NCBI GenBank assembly: GCA_026929865.2
Contig: CM049395.1
Span: forward strand, 16,136,001-16,200,000
Direction: 5' to 3'
Source of the DNA: Hyperoplus lanceolatus
Taxonomy: Eukaryota; Chordata; Actinopteri; Uranoscopiformes; Ammodytidae
DNA length: 64,000 bases
Shown here: positions 42,701 through 56,772 of the stretch, piece after piece
Numbering within the stretch: the stretch's first letter is position 1
How the letters are laid out: every line of letters starts with the position of its first letter
Translations under genes and position numbers: made by a program
The notes under the pieces: model-generated
What the model saw: only the letters and a program-made list of their open reading frames with translations
Database searches by the model: none
Told to the model about the DNA's origin: nothing

Positions 42701-45533
42701 AATCCACTCGCCCCATTCCTTACAATACTTTATTTTTTTTATTTACTGTAATTTTTCAGAGTTCATAGTGACACACTGAATTGCTTGTGAACTGCGATCC
42801 TACCTGTGAAACCACCACAGAAGACTGTGAAGAGTTCTTCTCATCTTCAGAGTGAGTTGTCGTACATGCCTGTAGTCGTGTGCATCTGTCTTTTGCTGTG
42901 TTCTGCTGTTTAAATTGTTCCAATTTGGAGTTGGTTGAATGTAAAGGTGTTTATTCTTAAATATATGTGTCACGCCAGTCAGAACTAATGACTGAGGGCT
43001 ATGTATCTATTTATCTACCTATCTATTCATCTATCCCTCTATCAATCTATCTATCTATATATATCGGTCTATATATCTTTTTTTTCATTCTTTGTTTGCT
43101 TCATCCAAAAGAAAATGTATCCGAAACATTCAAAGGTTGCCATTATTGCTGTTGATAATGGATGGTCAAGCATATGTGTCATAACATCACAGCCTGGACA
43201 ACAACACACAACAACAGTCATCACTGTATGCATTCACCTGAACAGCACAAAATGTTTTTGATATAATCTTTTTTTTTCGACAAAAGATGGTTTGTAAAAT
43301 AAAGTTGAATCACATTGCAGCAAGCCCTCATGAGGTCCCCAAAGATTCAGTGTATTGAAAGCTGTAGGGAATAAGCTTATACTGTTGGTTGTTGAGTTCA
43401 TGCAAGGGATATGGGCTATACAGTGTGTCTGCCTGCTAAATCCAGTATCTCCAGCATAGTGATATGATGCTAGCTAGCTTAGAGCTTTTTGTCAATTTCA
43501 GGAGTTGCCTTCCCCCAGTTAATCTTTCATTTATATAATATTAATAATTTAAGCAAATCAACTTTAAATTTTTGAATCAGGATCTTCAGTGTTTGGATCA
43601 AGAAGCTTGTGAGCAGCTGTTATTTCAATGTACGTGATACGTATTTTATCACATTTAGGGTAATATAAGGATCAGATAACTAATATCAAAGGACTCCGGA
43701 TTGGGGCCAGAAAAACTTGATTGAGGCATCTCCAATACAACACTCTATATTCTGTTCAAATAATTGCCTCAGGGAAACTGACATTAGTTTAAACACAGGA
43801 AAGTTGTTGGGAAAGACTAAACTTGTATTACACAAAACAACTTTTTTTTGCAATCAATACGCCAATGGCCCAAGGCTGTTTGTGTATACAAAAGTAGCAG
43901 AGGATTTCTGGCAACTTTCAAGAAGCATTGAGAAGTCAAAAGTACAGCAACACTTGAAAATGAATGTAGCCAATAAAAAGTTGGTCTCACAAGCAGACAT
44001 GTGTTGGTCTGAAAATGAACTTCAGTATGCTTCAAGTGTTTCATTGTTTCTCAATACTTGCCTTTTAACTTGTTGAACCTTTGAGTGACATGTTCTAACT
44101 TTTTGTATTATGCTTTTCTACATGTCATATTCCGTATAAATACAACCTTATCCAATCTGATCTTATTCATGTGAATGCAATGCTAGACATGGCCAAGTAT
44201 TTTTTTCTTTTATTTATTTTTTGTTTCTCAACACGTCTGTTGTCTCACATCCCCTGGTCGTGGCTTACATGGCCTAAATATGCTGACAGGGAAACTGAAC
44301 TGTTATATCTTATGCAAAAGCCCACAAACCCAAAAGCCGCAGGTTAGCAGCCTCTCTAAACCCAGAGCTCTCCTCCTTTTGCTGCACCAAAACCATTTAT
44401 GCTTCAAACCCTGACCTACCGGAATAATATTACAGAGCTGTCTTCACTTTGCTCCCTCTTCTGAACAGCTCAGAAGGTTTTTTTAAGCAAATGTTAAATG
44501 TATAGTTGTTTTTTGTTGTTTTTAGCTTTCTTGTAGTTTCTCATTGTGTAAAAGAGCTTGTTTCAATCCGGATATCTGACGGAGAAACTGTAACACCACA
44601 TGCTGTTGTGGGTTATTGTATTCTCTGGTGTCTCACATCTACACAGGATGTGCCGACAGAGCTGCTTGAAGGGTTTTTTTCATAGTGAAGTGGATAGATT
44701 GTTTCCGTGCAGTTTGTTTGTGCATGTGTGTATATGAGTCGAGTCTCTGCGCTGTAAACAAGATTGTCTCTTGCCCTCAAACCATGGCCGACAGAGTGCT
44801 CCTGTGTGTGCAACGGCTACATACAGGTTTTTTCCATGGGTTATTGGCTATGGTGCGTTGTCATGGCAACTGGTGAGACGTTGTTCACTGTGATTCTTTT
44901 CCTCTTCCTTCTCAATAAAGCAAGAAGCAGGATGCAAATTGACTCCCCCCTACCAGCCAAACTAAATCAGATGAACGTAACTGAAACTAGCTGCGAATGG
45001 GGAAGAGGTAGATTCTTGTTTATTCCTGCAAACAGATGTCTCCCACACAAACATGATGAGCAAAACCTGCATTGGAACATCTACTTTGTTATTGTTAATG
45101 TGTGCGCATTATTATGCTGCAAACTACAAAAAACATAATGAACAACCAAGAAGTACTTAACAGTAAGCCAATGCATTTCTATTTCTATTTTGATATTTTG
45201 GCTTATGAATATTTCATTGTCCAAAAAAAAAATAAGCAATGCATTTATTCTCTCTTGATCTTATTCCGCATGATTTGTCTTTTCTTCAAGAACACATGTT
45301 TCTCAAACATGTGTCTTCTTCATGTTTGCCCTCCTTTGACCTAAACCAAAATCCGTCCCTTATCTGTCTGGCGCTGTCAGAGTCGTTAAGGTAATCTAGC
45401 TGATTAGTCAAAATGCAAGCAGATGAGTATTGTCTTATCTTCCCACAGCTAAGTGCCACAGTTCTTCTCCGTGCAAAGTGTCAGGATGCTTTCGCACATA
45501 CACACGCACTGAGAGAAATTGGTTCACACACTG

Positions 45534-45534
<1 letters not shown>
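42701..45534. other. Gene-free stretch
   Basis: An imperfect (CTAT)n is at 43004-43078. Several open frames of 60-124 codons (for example 43717-44076 and 44764-45138) lack motifs and look random. No RNA gene was recognised. Confidence 0.45.
43004..43078 (+). repeat. Imperfect (CTAT)n microsatellite
   Basis: CTAT/CTAC units with substitutions, ending tatatatcggtctatatatc. Confidence 0.85.

Positions 45535-45616
<82 letters not shown>
45535..45616 (+). repeat. (TG)n microsatellite
   Basis: 41 uninterrupted TG units (82 bp). Confidence 0.98.
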
Positions 45617-45617
<1 letters not shown>

Positions 45618-47667
45618 AGACATGTGGTTGCTGATGTGTGCAGAGAGCAGACGTGCATTGTCTTATCTGGCTGACGTGGTTGGGAGCCACTGTCGGCCAC
45701 ATGGGAGAGGTGCAAGTAAAACCTACAAAACAACATGCAGAATTAAGAAGAAAAATAAACTATAAAATGGACAATCAGCAGTTGCACGTTATAGTGATGT
45801 GTTTTTTTATACCAACAGGTTTATCTTTTGACATTTTCAGAGTCAGAATTGTTCATACTGACAAGTCAAAAGATCCCCCAACACAATGCAAATATTGTAA
45901 CATGTAAATTAATATCTTAAGAGTAAACTGAAAAGCTCGGCCATCAGCTTGGGCTGCAATTGATGAGTATTTTCAATGCCTAGGCTTTCATATTCAAATA
46001 GATTGCGATGTCTAGAAAACTTCCAAATATTCAAATTTGAGAAGATTTTAACCTTTTTATATATATTCTTTTTAAACTAAAGAATTAATAATTTGTCAAA
46101 ATAGTTGATAGGCAATACAGTTTATTTTATTAATTAATTGCTGACTTCCCTTTTAACAAATTAAAACTTTTAAACAGAGAGAAAGAGAGAGTCAGATAGA
46201 GGAAGAATGACAAGTGAGAGAGTTTTGGAGAAAATAGACTACCCCTACACAATTGCATAACTGTGACCTGTAATACACCGCAACAAAGATGAAGATCAAA
46301 AGTGGGATGGAAACTGTTTTCAGTGTGTCTGTGTGTGACTGTGCACGCACACTCGTCTGTGGGTGTGTAAATGTGCATCGATGTGCAAGATGACACACAC
46401 TGTATTTCAGATGTGTAAAATAGAGCAGTGGAGGTGTGTGTGAATTTGTGTGTGTGTGTTCGTGCACACATTCAGCACACACCTGCAAGATTTAGATGTA
46501 TTGGTTTCCGTTCTTTTGCAAATAGTGCTTCATAGAATGCATTGATAGCACATTGTTTTTTTGCTGTACTGCTCGCCCACAAACCCGCATTGACAATCTC
46601 ATGGCTAGGTTGTCAACATCAATACATTAGAGGGATTGCTCATCATATTGTTTTGTGATCAAGATGGATTACTCTTCATCAGGAGCCGGCAGAAGTTTAG
46701 GTTGGCCGATATGAAATCACGTCGATGCATTTGAAAGAAAAGTGAGGCTGAGAGATTTTAGATTAAGATCCGCGTGCCTTATTGAATTTTTCAGGGGTGG
46801 ATCAAATTACTTTTCTTTTTTTTCGTATTTGGCAATGCCCTGAAAGAGCTGTAGGCTATTGCTTTCTTGTCTCTTTGTTTGTGATATTTGTCTTGTAAAA
46901 ACCAAATAGCAGCCTCACAGGTTTTAGGAAACAAAATATATCTCTACAGTGGCCTAAAGCACATAGCACCTTAAAAGCCATTTTGTTTTTCAAAAATCTT
47001 TACATTCGGACTTCTCCTCTCTGTCCGTAGAATTCTATCACTTACCCTTAGTTTCTGAGCACATCTAATTGCTGCAGGATGGAGAATGGTGAGCAAATTG
47101 AGCCTTAAATCTAAACATGTGACATCAGAATACAAAATGGCAGTGAGTGCTGACAGGCTCTGGACCACCCACAAGCTTTGTGGCTTCCCTCTAACTGAAT
47201 GTGGACTGAATTAGATCTTGCCTCAAACCGTTACCCCAGAGCTTTTATTAACCACACCAGAACCTAATGCATCTGTGGCCTGTGTTGACTTCTTCTTTTG
47301 ACTCTATCAAGGGTATGTTTCCAATAATGAGGAAGTTGTGTGTTCAAACTTTAAAGTTTTAGAGAGGTCTTTAAAAAAATGGAGGGTGAAATACATGTTT
47401 TGTTAAGTCTGAATGTTAGAAATGAGGTTCACATTTGTGTGTGTGTTTGGGGTGGAGACACAGTATAACCACTTGGGGATAGTTCTGCAATTGCAGAACA
47501 TACTATTACAGAAGTGTGTGTGCTTGTGTGATGCCTGTGTTAGGATGAGTATGTCTAAACTGTGTGTGATTGTTTTAATGAAAAATGCCGACATGCTAAG
47601 AGATATACATACACAACACTGTGTTGAGCATTTAAACACACAACTAGGACACAGTATAGCAACTGTA

Positions 47668-47670
<3 letters not shown>

Positions 47671-47752
<82 letters not shown>
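47671..47752 (+). repeat. (CA)n microsatellite
   Basis: About 40 CA units with one CC interruption near 47707. Confidence 0.97.
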
Positions 47753-47754
<2 letters not shown>

Positions 47755-47892
47755 CTTACCTTTGTGATCACAATTGCAATGTAATTATTAAAATGTTTAT
47801 TTACTGACAGGCACAACACATGTTGACCAATGTTCATGTTAATTAAAGATAAATATATGTTCATGGGTCTTATGGGCCAGACCACTCAAGAA

Positions 47893-48052
<160 letters not shown>

Positions 48053-48280
48053 GACTGTCTTTCTAACTGTAGTGGAAAATTACCGGGCTCCCAAGCACGC
48101 CTGTATGGTTATAGGAGTCATGGAGAGAGGCAATGGGCTATTTGTGGTGTCCTGCTGACTGGACCAAGGGAGAGCAGAGTAGACCAAAGCTGCGGTGAAG
48201 CCTGAAAGAGGAAAAGAGTGGGGTGCCATTAGGCTGGAGGCCAGAGACTTTCATTTACTCTCTGTTCTGTCTCTCTCTAG

Positions 48281-48364
48281 TCTGCTCTACGACCACACAG
48301 CAGGTGGGGTCTGTGCAGAACACACACTTGGCCCTGGAGCTGCACCTCATCTCAGACCACAGAG
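48281..48364 (+). other. Candidate internal exon, unproven
   Basis: A strong pyrimidine tract and acceptor (tctctctctag, ending 48280) precede 84 nt with no stop in any of the three frames, then a donor-like GAG|GTAAAA. One frame reads TTTQQVGSVQNTHLALELHL, which looks protein-like but is not recognised. No neighbouring exon was found, so it may be chance. Confidence 0.25.
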
Positions 48365-49629
48365 GTAAAAGCCAGTAAAGTGGAAAAAAATAAAAAAAAT
48401 CCTTAAGATGAGGTGGGAGGAGTTGCAAGTTCACAAGTTTGTTTCTAAAAAGATGTACTTTAATGAAAATATCGATATGATTTGGTACAGCAGCATGAGT
48501 GATGGAAATGTTGTGTAACAAAAGAGTTGATTTTTTTTGGGGGCACTATATTGCCTCTTTGAATGAACAATTAGAACAAAACAGTGATCTGAGGTCATTC
48601 ATCATGGACAGACATTCTGGGGTGGAGAGAACAGGAAGAAGAAGAAAACAGGAAATATATCATTGATATAATACGGGGTTAAAAATAATAAAAATGCCTA
48701 CATCTAGCCTATAAATAAAGAAGAAGAAAATGTAATTATTGTTGTTCATATGGTTATAATAGTACAATGTCAATGCCACGTTATGTGGTTGTAGTACGAT
48801 GTGAAACGTAATGTATAGTACTGTATGGTTGTGTTGGAGGTCGAGAGAAGAATAGGCTCAAGGACACTCAGTGATTTAGCAGTGTATCAGTGGGTGTCAG
48901 TTCGGCGCAGTTCAGTTCCAAACTGACACAGGGAAGTATTGACGGTCACGTTGGGAAGAAAAATAAAAACACACACTTCATGCAAAGCGAGGGTGAACCT
49001 GTTGGACTGCCCTCTCCATCAGATCGTGAACATATAAACATGTGTACCGTCATTATCAACTGTAATATTTTCGTCGGGGCTCCCGGTCAAACCACAACTA
49101 ATCTTCCTAACAACGGGACAACAACACTTTCCCATAATGTGAAGTGATGGGATTAAAGAAAAAAAGAAAAGAAAATAAATCAAAGGCGAGGTGAATTGGG
49201 TCGGATCGAGTCCAAATTCACACCACAAACGAACTGCAGAGAGTTCGTTTTGAAGCGCATCGAGACACTTTCAGTGGGTTCGGTCCGTTGTTTGGTCCCG
49301 AGTGGATGTGTATTCACACCTGTGAAAGATGGATGAAGGAGAAGGATGAGTGTTTCAACGAATAAAAATGTGGAACACCCTTAGTCTCTTGGACAACTTA
49401 GTTTTTTTTGGTTGTGTCATTTTCTTTAGTTTTATATAGATTTAAAATCCAACTGAAATCCCATTTACTCATCACGAAAAAGTATTTGGGGAAATATCAG
49501 AAATTCTCCTTTTCATCTCAGCCTGCTAGAGGGTTGTGTCAATGTCTGCTGAGCTCCGACAGGGGAGCTAGAGACATATTATTTAGGAGTTAGGTCAACC
49601 CCAGCATGGAGACATGACATTTATTGTTT

Positions 49630-49860
49630 ATGTTTATGTTGTGCAGCTGACCAGCTTCATCTAGAGATGAAGGCCAAAGAGAAGAGGTGTGTCTTTAACA
49701 ATGATTTGAACTGTTCAGGAGTGGAGGCAGATCTTATTTTTAGGGGTAAGCTGTGCTGCTTATGAAAAAGCTCAATCCCTCCTGGTTTTGAGCCTTGTTT
49801 TGGGCACATCCAGAAGCAGTTCATTTGAGGACCTATAAGCCTTGTACGTGTGATAAGAAG
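49630..49860 (-). pseudogene. LINE 3' end fragment
   Basis: Minus-strand reading IRSASTPEQFKSLLKTHLFS, then LAFISR and a TGA at 49659-49657. This is the usual C-terminal phrase of fish L2/Rex-type LINE ORF2 proteins. The sequence further 5' on the minus strand (to about 49860) is decayed coding DNA of the same element. Confidence 0.65.
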
Positions 49861-49870
49861 GAGACTTCAG

Positions 49871-51966
49871 CAGGAAAGCTAAATGGGTTGTTGTTCAAAG
49901 TATGGCTTTGTGTTGTGTGTGACAGGCTGCTGTCGGCTGTCATATAAATGTTTTAAACTTTGTTTCTGAGAAGTCACATATTTTCAGTCGTTTTGGTGTG
50001 GTAGATGGCCCTAACTAACAAAGTCACTATTACGCCGCAGCATCGGTTGCTGCGGTGAAGGTGCCAGACAGAATTAAAACTGTAATAACTCAAGTCAATC
50101 CTACCTATTCTGATTAGACTGAATATAACTTGGACCCAGTCTGATTTTGGTCCCAAAGTATGTTCTCAGATGTTGGAGTAAGTGGATTCAAGTTGCCCTC
50201 TAATGTAGGTACATGCCAAACCACACGGGCATGGGCCTCTCTATTAAATTGTGTGTGTTTTGATTATCCAAGGGACATTTCTGAAGTCATTGCAAATATA
50301 CATTATTCATAACCAATGTTTATTCTCGCAGTATACAACAGATAACACATTGTCAAAATTTTATTTGCTGTTCTTCATCCTAAAGGCTTCCCTCTCCTCA
50401 AACAAGCAATAAGCCGCAACAACAGAGCTTGCGACGGCAGTGTTGATTTTAATAGCTGTGGTCGCTGCAACTGTTGTGCTGCTTGGCTTGTTTTTATGAG
50501 CGGCCATAAAATAACAGTGAGGAGATGGCCTGGATGCTTCCCATGTATTACAATCAGAATTTATAAATTGCCCCATTACCCACCTTTCCACTGGTTACTC
50601 TTGGAACATTAGCAATTATTTCCACATGGGTCACACTCATAAAACCAATAATCTAGTGATTTGTGGCCTTTGTGGAGGAGTTGGGCTACAGGCTTTCTGA
50701 GGCCAGAAGCCTTTGCCTGTAAGACATTGATTTCAGGCTACTAATAGACAGGATTTGCAGGGACAAATTGCTTCTGGGTTTGTCTAAGGAAAGACATATA
50801 GGAAGATGGAGACGGGTGACATTGAGAAAGAGGAGCAGGAAATCATCTCAGTAAATGTGTGGGTGTCTGCTTATGTGAAGTGGCTAAAACAATAAAAGCA
50901 CATTTGTTATGATATGCTGACATGAGGTCAATGTTTTTATAGCATTGTTTGCCTTTGAGCCTGTTTGTGTTTATGTCATACCATATCTAGCATGTTCATT
51001 TGTTAAGTTTGCACTTAAGTATGTGCACTCTGTGTAAGCATGTGCATGTCAAGCTCCGGCACGCCTAGACGGCCTGTGGCTTTCCAGTCTTCCCAGTGTG
51101 TGCTTATGTTATGGAGATAAATGGCAGCGAGAGGTGGTGGGAGGTGAGAGAGGCCTGTGTTGCATGGGATAAACACCTGATGAACCCCCCACCCACCCAT
51201 CATTCCATCACTACTCCCCAGGCAGGGAACACAGACAGATTGAGGGAAGGCAGAGGGGTGAGAGAAATAATACATCAAGTGGTTTGGGTCTGAGGATGAA
51301 GGTGATGGAGAGGGCTCAATGCAGAGATAGGGTGTAGGAAATAGACACGAAAGAAAGGGGACGAGAGGGCAAGAGGAACATTTGATAAAGGAAGAAATAA
51401 AATATAAAAAGGGCATGAATACCACAGAGTCAGATATTAATCAAAGGAGAGGATCTACACACTGTGTTAAATGATGAGGGAAGCGGTGGTTGAAGTATTG
51501 AGGAAATTAATGAAAGAAAAAGTAGCACTAAATATATACATACTCCATTCCTAATTTTGCAAGGTAAAATTACATTATATTTTATTCTACTGGACTATTA
51601 CCACTAATGCATTAATGAGTAAGCAGCATTGTATCGTCGCAGCTGGCTGCAGCAGCGCTAATTCTGCCTATTCTATAAACTGTTGGGCGGTGTAATTTAT
51701 TTTACAACAATGCATCATATTTCAACACAAGAACATTTTAATATTCAAGTAAAACACAAGTACCTTAGAGTTGTACTTGATTACAGTCTTTGAGTAGGCT
51801 ACATGTACTTAGTTCATTTCAACCTATTGAGGGAGGGGATAAAATAGAAAGAGAAAAAGACGGTGTGTGTGTGTGTGTGTGACTTCCCTGACCCAACAGA
51901 GCCCCTCAGCGTGCTCATTTACACTGAGTGACAGCACTGTGTGACATCCAGGGTTACACACACACC

Positions 51967-52006
<40 letters not shown>

Positions 52007-52141
52007 ACATTTGGAGGTCATTCTTGACAAGTAACTTGCCACTTACTTTCTGTTTGCAACCATTCTACATGCATGTTCATGGATTTGTATGTATTTAACA
52101 TGTAAATACTATAACTTTTAATCATAATATTCATGCAGACC
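49871..52141. other. Gene-free stretch
   Basis: Ordinary non-coding DNA with (TG)n at 51863-51881 and (CA)n at 51959-52005. The segment 50370-50600 has a balanced, non-repetitive composition reminiscent of conserved non-coding elements; this is an impression only. Confidence 0.4.
51959..52005 (+). repeat. (CA)n microsatellite
   Basis: CA units with CCC and AT interruptions at the left. Confidence 0.93.
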
Positions 52142-52685
52142 TTAAAGAGATCCTATTATACTACTTTTCTGGTCTTCATTTCTTGTTAAAAACTGCTATA
52201 GAGCAACTTGACACGAATCACATCACAAAAAACTATGTAGATTTTCGGGACACTCTTCCTCTTACCCTAGCGAGCACAGCAGTCTCTCTCTACACACTGC
52301 TTTGAGCTTCTCCGCCCCTCCCCCCCCCCTGCTGCAAACCCCACTCCGTTGTGATTGGTTACCTTCCTTCCAGCAGCGGGAAATTTTCAGGAAGCTGGGG
52401 GCATGCAGCCGGAGCTTGCCTGAGCGGCAGCATTACCATACATGGAAACATGACAGAAACGACCCGAGCGTGACAGAAACAATCCGGAAATTTGAACGAG
52501 TTCGGCTCGACCGGCTGCCATAGTGTTTAGTGCTCTGCATAGCCACCCCAGACGGTCAGCAGGGAATACGTCGAAATGCATGTACGTAATTATTTGATAT
52601 TCTAGTATGGTTAAACATGACTATAAATCATTACAACAACGTTTATAGGTCATAAAAGTTGAAAAGTATCATAGGTCCTCTGTAA
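52142..52685. mobile_element. TTAA-type miniature element
   Basis: The element is 52146-52681, with left end AGAGATCCTATTATACTACT matching the inverse of the right end (AGAGGACCTATGATACTTTT). It is flanked by TTAA on the left (52142-52145) and GTAA on the right (52682-52685), one mismatch from a TTAA duplication. There is no coding content. The ends resemble a common fish piggyBac/Kolobok-type miniature family. Confidence 0.78.
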
Positions 52686-55600
52686 CATCGGGTCTTTTCT
52701 TGTTGTCATCTAAGGTTTGGCCTAAGGTGCCTAGGGGTTGATATCAGAAGTCTTGTTTTTTATGAAGCGAGAGACGCAGTCGGTGATGCATCTTGAACAT
52801 TCCTCTACGGCATAACCCAAAACTGCCAGCCATTAATTTTTCTGGTCCATGAAAGACACAAGAAGATCTCCTGCTGATGGCTATTTAAAGATAATTCTGC
52901 TATTTTTGAAAACTCAAAACCACGGTGAAGCCTCTGACTTGTGAGGACTCATCAATCTTGGTACTTTTTTTGTCTGAACTCTGCCATGGAGTGTGGCTAG
53001 CTTTCACAAACCATATACAAAGACACACATGTTCATATTAAATATGTAATGTCAAGGCACATGCATGTGCATGAGAGAGAATTAAGGCAACACACCAGTA
53101 AACACATACACACATAAGCAAACAGTTATATATGTAAACAAAAATGGCTGCAGATCTACATACACACACATAAAAACACACATTCACATGCACACAGTGT
53201 GGTCCAGCCCTTGGCTACCAAGTCTGTAATGAAGCCTATGCGAAGGTCTACCAAGGAGGCTGGAGGAGTCAGCCAAGTCGGCCTGCGGTCTCATTCAGAC
53301 AACCACCTCGCCTTTGCCAGTTACCCAGGTCTCAGTGTGCAGTCACTGGGTGGGATGGCCAGGAGACCTAATCCGGCAAAGCAGAGGGTGGAGGTTTGAG
53401 GTGGACTCCTCTAGATGTGGTCAGTGTGGGACACCAAGAAGGACCGTCACATATTTTGTACCACAAAAGGGCATGGGCGGCCTTCCGTGTCCTTTACGCC
53501 GGTCTCTTGGCTTGCTGATGAGTGGAGCTCACCAGAGACAAGACACTGTGAAAACCAAAGTCCAAGAGGGAAACTTCACAAATCCTGTGTTTACCCGTCA
53601 CTTCCAGAACAGAAAACACTCAGAGAATGTCTCAAAGTGGAGCTTGGAACTATTAACAGATGTGGATTCCTTTCTCTTTCCACTAGGCACACCACACATC
53701 TTTACAAATACACAAACACACATACAGAGACTCAACGTACCACTGTGGCTTCCTCCATACACACAATACACCCACCACAATGACCCGGCGAGGCCCACGC
53801 CATGGTGGAGCATATATTTACTCCACAGCAATTTACCCTTGGGCTTTGACAACTCATCGTTTATGCCACTGTGGCGTTGCAGGGGCACCACTCCCTGTCT
53901 CTCTGTCCGACTGTCTGTCCTCCCTGTCACAAAATGGCATGGATGGCAAATGAGGGATCCTGACTCACAGCCAAACAGAGTCGAAGGTTTTTTGAGGTCC
54001 TAGCCAGTGATAGTTAACATGTTTTTGTTGATGCTTCTCCTTATGATTTTGTTTTGCTTCCTATGTCAGTAAACACCGTTTGGTACAAGATGCTCATTTA
54101 GGCTTTTCTTCAACTTTGCTTCATTAAGGAAAAACAGTTGAAAAAGCTTAAATGGCAGAATAATTGTGAATTGAAGTTAATGATAAATATGATGCACTTG
54201 TGTTAATGAACTTTATAGCTACATTAACAACGGGACTATGGATAGCAATATTGATTTGTCTGTGGGTATGAAATGGATTGCTTTTCTGCACACATTCATG
54301 ATTCTCAGAGAATAATAAGGCTTATTCCCTAACTTCTCCTTTAGCGCCACCACAGTTTTACTTTTTACTAAAAAGCTACATGACTTGAATTTTGTAAATC
54401 CATTCATATTCCCTTCAGGATGAATTCATTGTTTCTTTTCATCTGGCACCGTTTACAGGTAAAACATATTTATTTAGCGTACAATCTTACCTGTTGACTA
54501 CTGCTTACATTTTTAATGGCAAATATTGTATAGTTTGCGTTATGTCTTGTTGTACTGAAGCCTGACCCTAAAGGTGTGTACACCTAACATTTTGGATTCT
54601 GTGTATACCATTACGCTCCCAACTCATCTGTACTGCTCCAACTATTTTCAATATTTGTAGTGATTTGATTTTACTCAGTTGCCTTCAGCAGTCAACAAGA
54701 TATGTCTGAGAAACATTTACTTCTCTTTTCCCTGATTCTTCTGTGAAATACAGTTTTTAATGTGTCATCGTCACTGCTAGATCGTAGGTTGATGTAACAA
54801 CAGCCTTGAACATGTCTGGATGCCTTGTTGAAGTAATTAGCTTGTCTTAACCTTTAATCTTACTAAATTCCTCTGCCGCACCAGATGAGACTCCCCTGTC
54901 CTGGATCAAAATTGTCAATTATGCCTGTCAGATGGAAAATTGCAACCAAGCCAATTTTCTTCCCTCCCTCTCTTTCTTCTCTCAAATTGCTTTGTCTTTT
55001 TTCTGCCCTGTGACTATAATTGCACATTTCATAGTGGCACTGAGCAGACATAGACACAGATAAAGAGAGAGGGATAAGCAGCAGAAGGGGGAGAGATTGT
55101 GTCCCCAGAGAAGCCTACCCTGTGTTTCCAGCTTAATTGATGACAACCACAAGTGCATTTTGGAACCTCCCAGCTCTATCCTGTCAACATTTCAAGGAAG
55201 CAAGACCGCATGGGCTCACTTGTATCGAAATGATGTCAAAGTATAAGCTGCATTTTTCGTCCAAATCCCTGCAGTGGTGTTGCAAGACTGTTTTACGCAC
55301 ATAGCAATCAGCAGGAGGCTAATTTAAAGACGCCTGTTTCCCATAGTAAACAGAGCATTTACGGCTTGTGTGGTAGCATTCAACAAGTTTGCAGTGTCGT
55401 TGATCTCAGAGCCAGCGATAATGTGTAAAATGTAAAAGGGAGTGCGTGGAGACGTTATAATAAGGCAACAGGTCCCCATTCTTTTATATGGCTGTGGGAC
55501 GTGGGTAAAAAGTCAAGAGCCCCAGCAAGTGCTCCAAGCTACGAATTAGAAAAGGAGGGGGAGCAATGTGTCTCCTTTGACTGCATGTTGCTTAATTCTC

Positions 55601-56067
55601 TCTCTGGGCTCTGGCAAGCCAAGCCCGATGTTAAGTGGCTTCTTGAGTTTATCCAGCGAGGTCAGAGGGAAAATAAAAACATCACGCGAGAGCTACAATT
55701 ACAGCCCTCGAACATGACAAGCGTCTGTTTTTGTGCTTTTGACTGAGGGCCCACTTTTAATGGTTGGTTCTGGCTGCAAGATAAACAAACAGTCATAGGG
55801 TTAGCATAACCCCGTCTACGAGCGCTAGCCAGCGAGACAGCCAGAGAAGCTAAACTCTGCTGCAGCACTAGGCAGCAGCAGCAGCAGCAGAAGCAGCGGT
55901 GGTTTTGGCGGCAGGGTAAATTACAGCATGGAGCAAAGCTGTGGTTTGTATACAGCATACTCACACACTCTCTCGCTTTTTCTTTCTCTCTCACACACAT
56001 GCTTAGGCTCGCTGTAGTCTGTACTTCTTTCTGTGCATTTGACAAAACTGTGCAGGTTAAACACTTA
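52686..56067. other. Gene-free stretch
   Basis: No gene is supported. Long open frames at 53314-54003 (229 codons) and 53415-53783 overlap in different frames, contain no recognisable domain and no splice context, and are probably chance. 55150-55760 is non-repetitive and possibly constrained. A short CAG patch is at 55875-55892. Confidence 0.4.
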
Positions 56068-56320
56068 GGGCCGGTTTCACAGACAGGGCCTAGATTAAGC
56101 CAGGAGTAGGCCTTAATGTGGACTAGTTAAACTGGGACGTTTAAGTCACTGTCATGGATATGGCTTAAATTTGGCTTAGTTTGTCTGAGACTATGAAGTC
56201 CTGGAGTAAGGTAAGTAAGCCTGATTGTAAACACCTGCCCATGAGCACATGCTGCTGTTCCAACGGTGATCATAAAAACGCGGAGTGGAGCAGACACACC
56301 ATTGCTTGTGAGAAAAAACA

Positions 56321-56735
56321 ATGGCAGAGGCTAAAAAAACCCCGTCAATAAACTTTAATGAATTTGAAAAAAATCTCTTACATAAATAGTTTGAAACCAT
56401 CCGGCTATTGAATCTAAAAGCCATACTACTGGGACTGAGCAAATAAATAGTTGGGCCGCAATTTGCAACAAATTCAATTAATGAAAATGTTACTAAGAGA
56501 ACAATACACCAACTTCAGGTTATCTTCATTATTATCGGTATTTCACATCTTTCTCATTTATAATTTTGACATTATATTTAATGATATCTGCACTGATAGA
56601 CTCTGTGGAAAAACCCGAATCTCGCCTTAAAGAAGAGCTTGCCACAACCTTTCAACAAAGGACAAAAAATGACGTTGCATGAAAGTTAGCCCGAGAATTC
56701 CATGAACAGAAAATGCAATATCTGAAGGAAGTATG
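56321..56735 (+). pseudogene. Myb/SANT-like protein remnant
   Basis: ATG at 56321 opens MAEAKKTPSINFNEFEKNLL, the beginning of a Myb/SANT-like domain (FxExEKxLL). A stop follows 8 codons later, and the rest (LLNLKAILLGLSK and so on) is shifted and damaged. A second segment near 56607-56735 reads as a Lys/Glu-rich helix, as found C-terminal to this domain. The element type uses such a protein to bind its ends. Confidence 0.55.
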
Positions 56736-56772
56736 ACATGAAAATGAAAATTCTACAGGTGGAATTGGACAT

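Noticed and set aside
43717..44076. 119-codon open frame
   Set aside because: No motif or splice context, and AT-rich surroundings.
44764..45138. 124-codon open frame with a hydrophobic stretch
   Set aside because: The hydrophobic run comes from T-rich DNA; no signal peptide layout, family motif or exon signals were seen.
45413..45634. Open frames with long Cys-Val or His-Thr repeats
   Set aside because: These are translations of the (TG)n/(CA)n arrays, which are open in several frames. The same applies to frames at 10697-11161, 47403-47885 and 47830-48066.
53314..54003. 229-codon open frame
   Set aside because: It has no recognisable domain, overlaps a 122-codon frame in another phase and a 110-codon frame on the opposite strand, and lies in low-complexity, cac/aca-rich DNA. 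Chance is the simpler reading.
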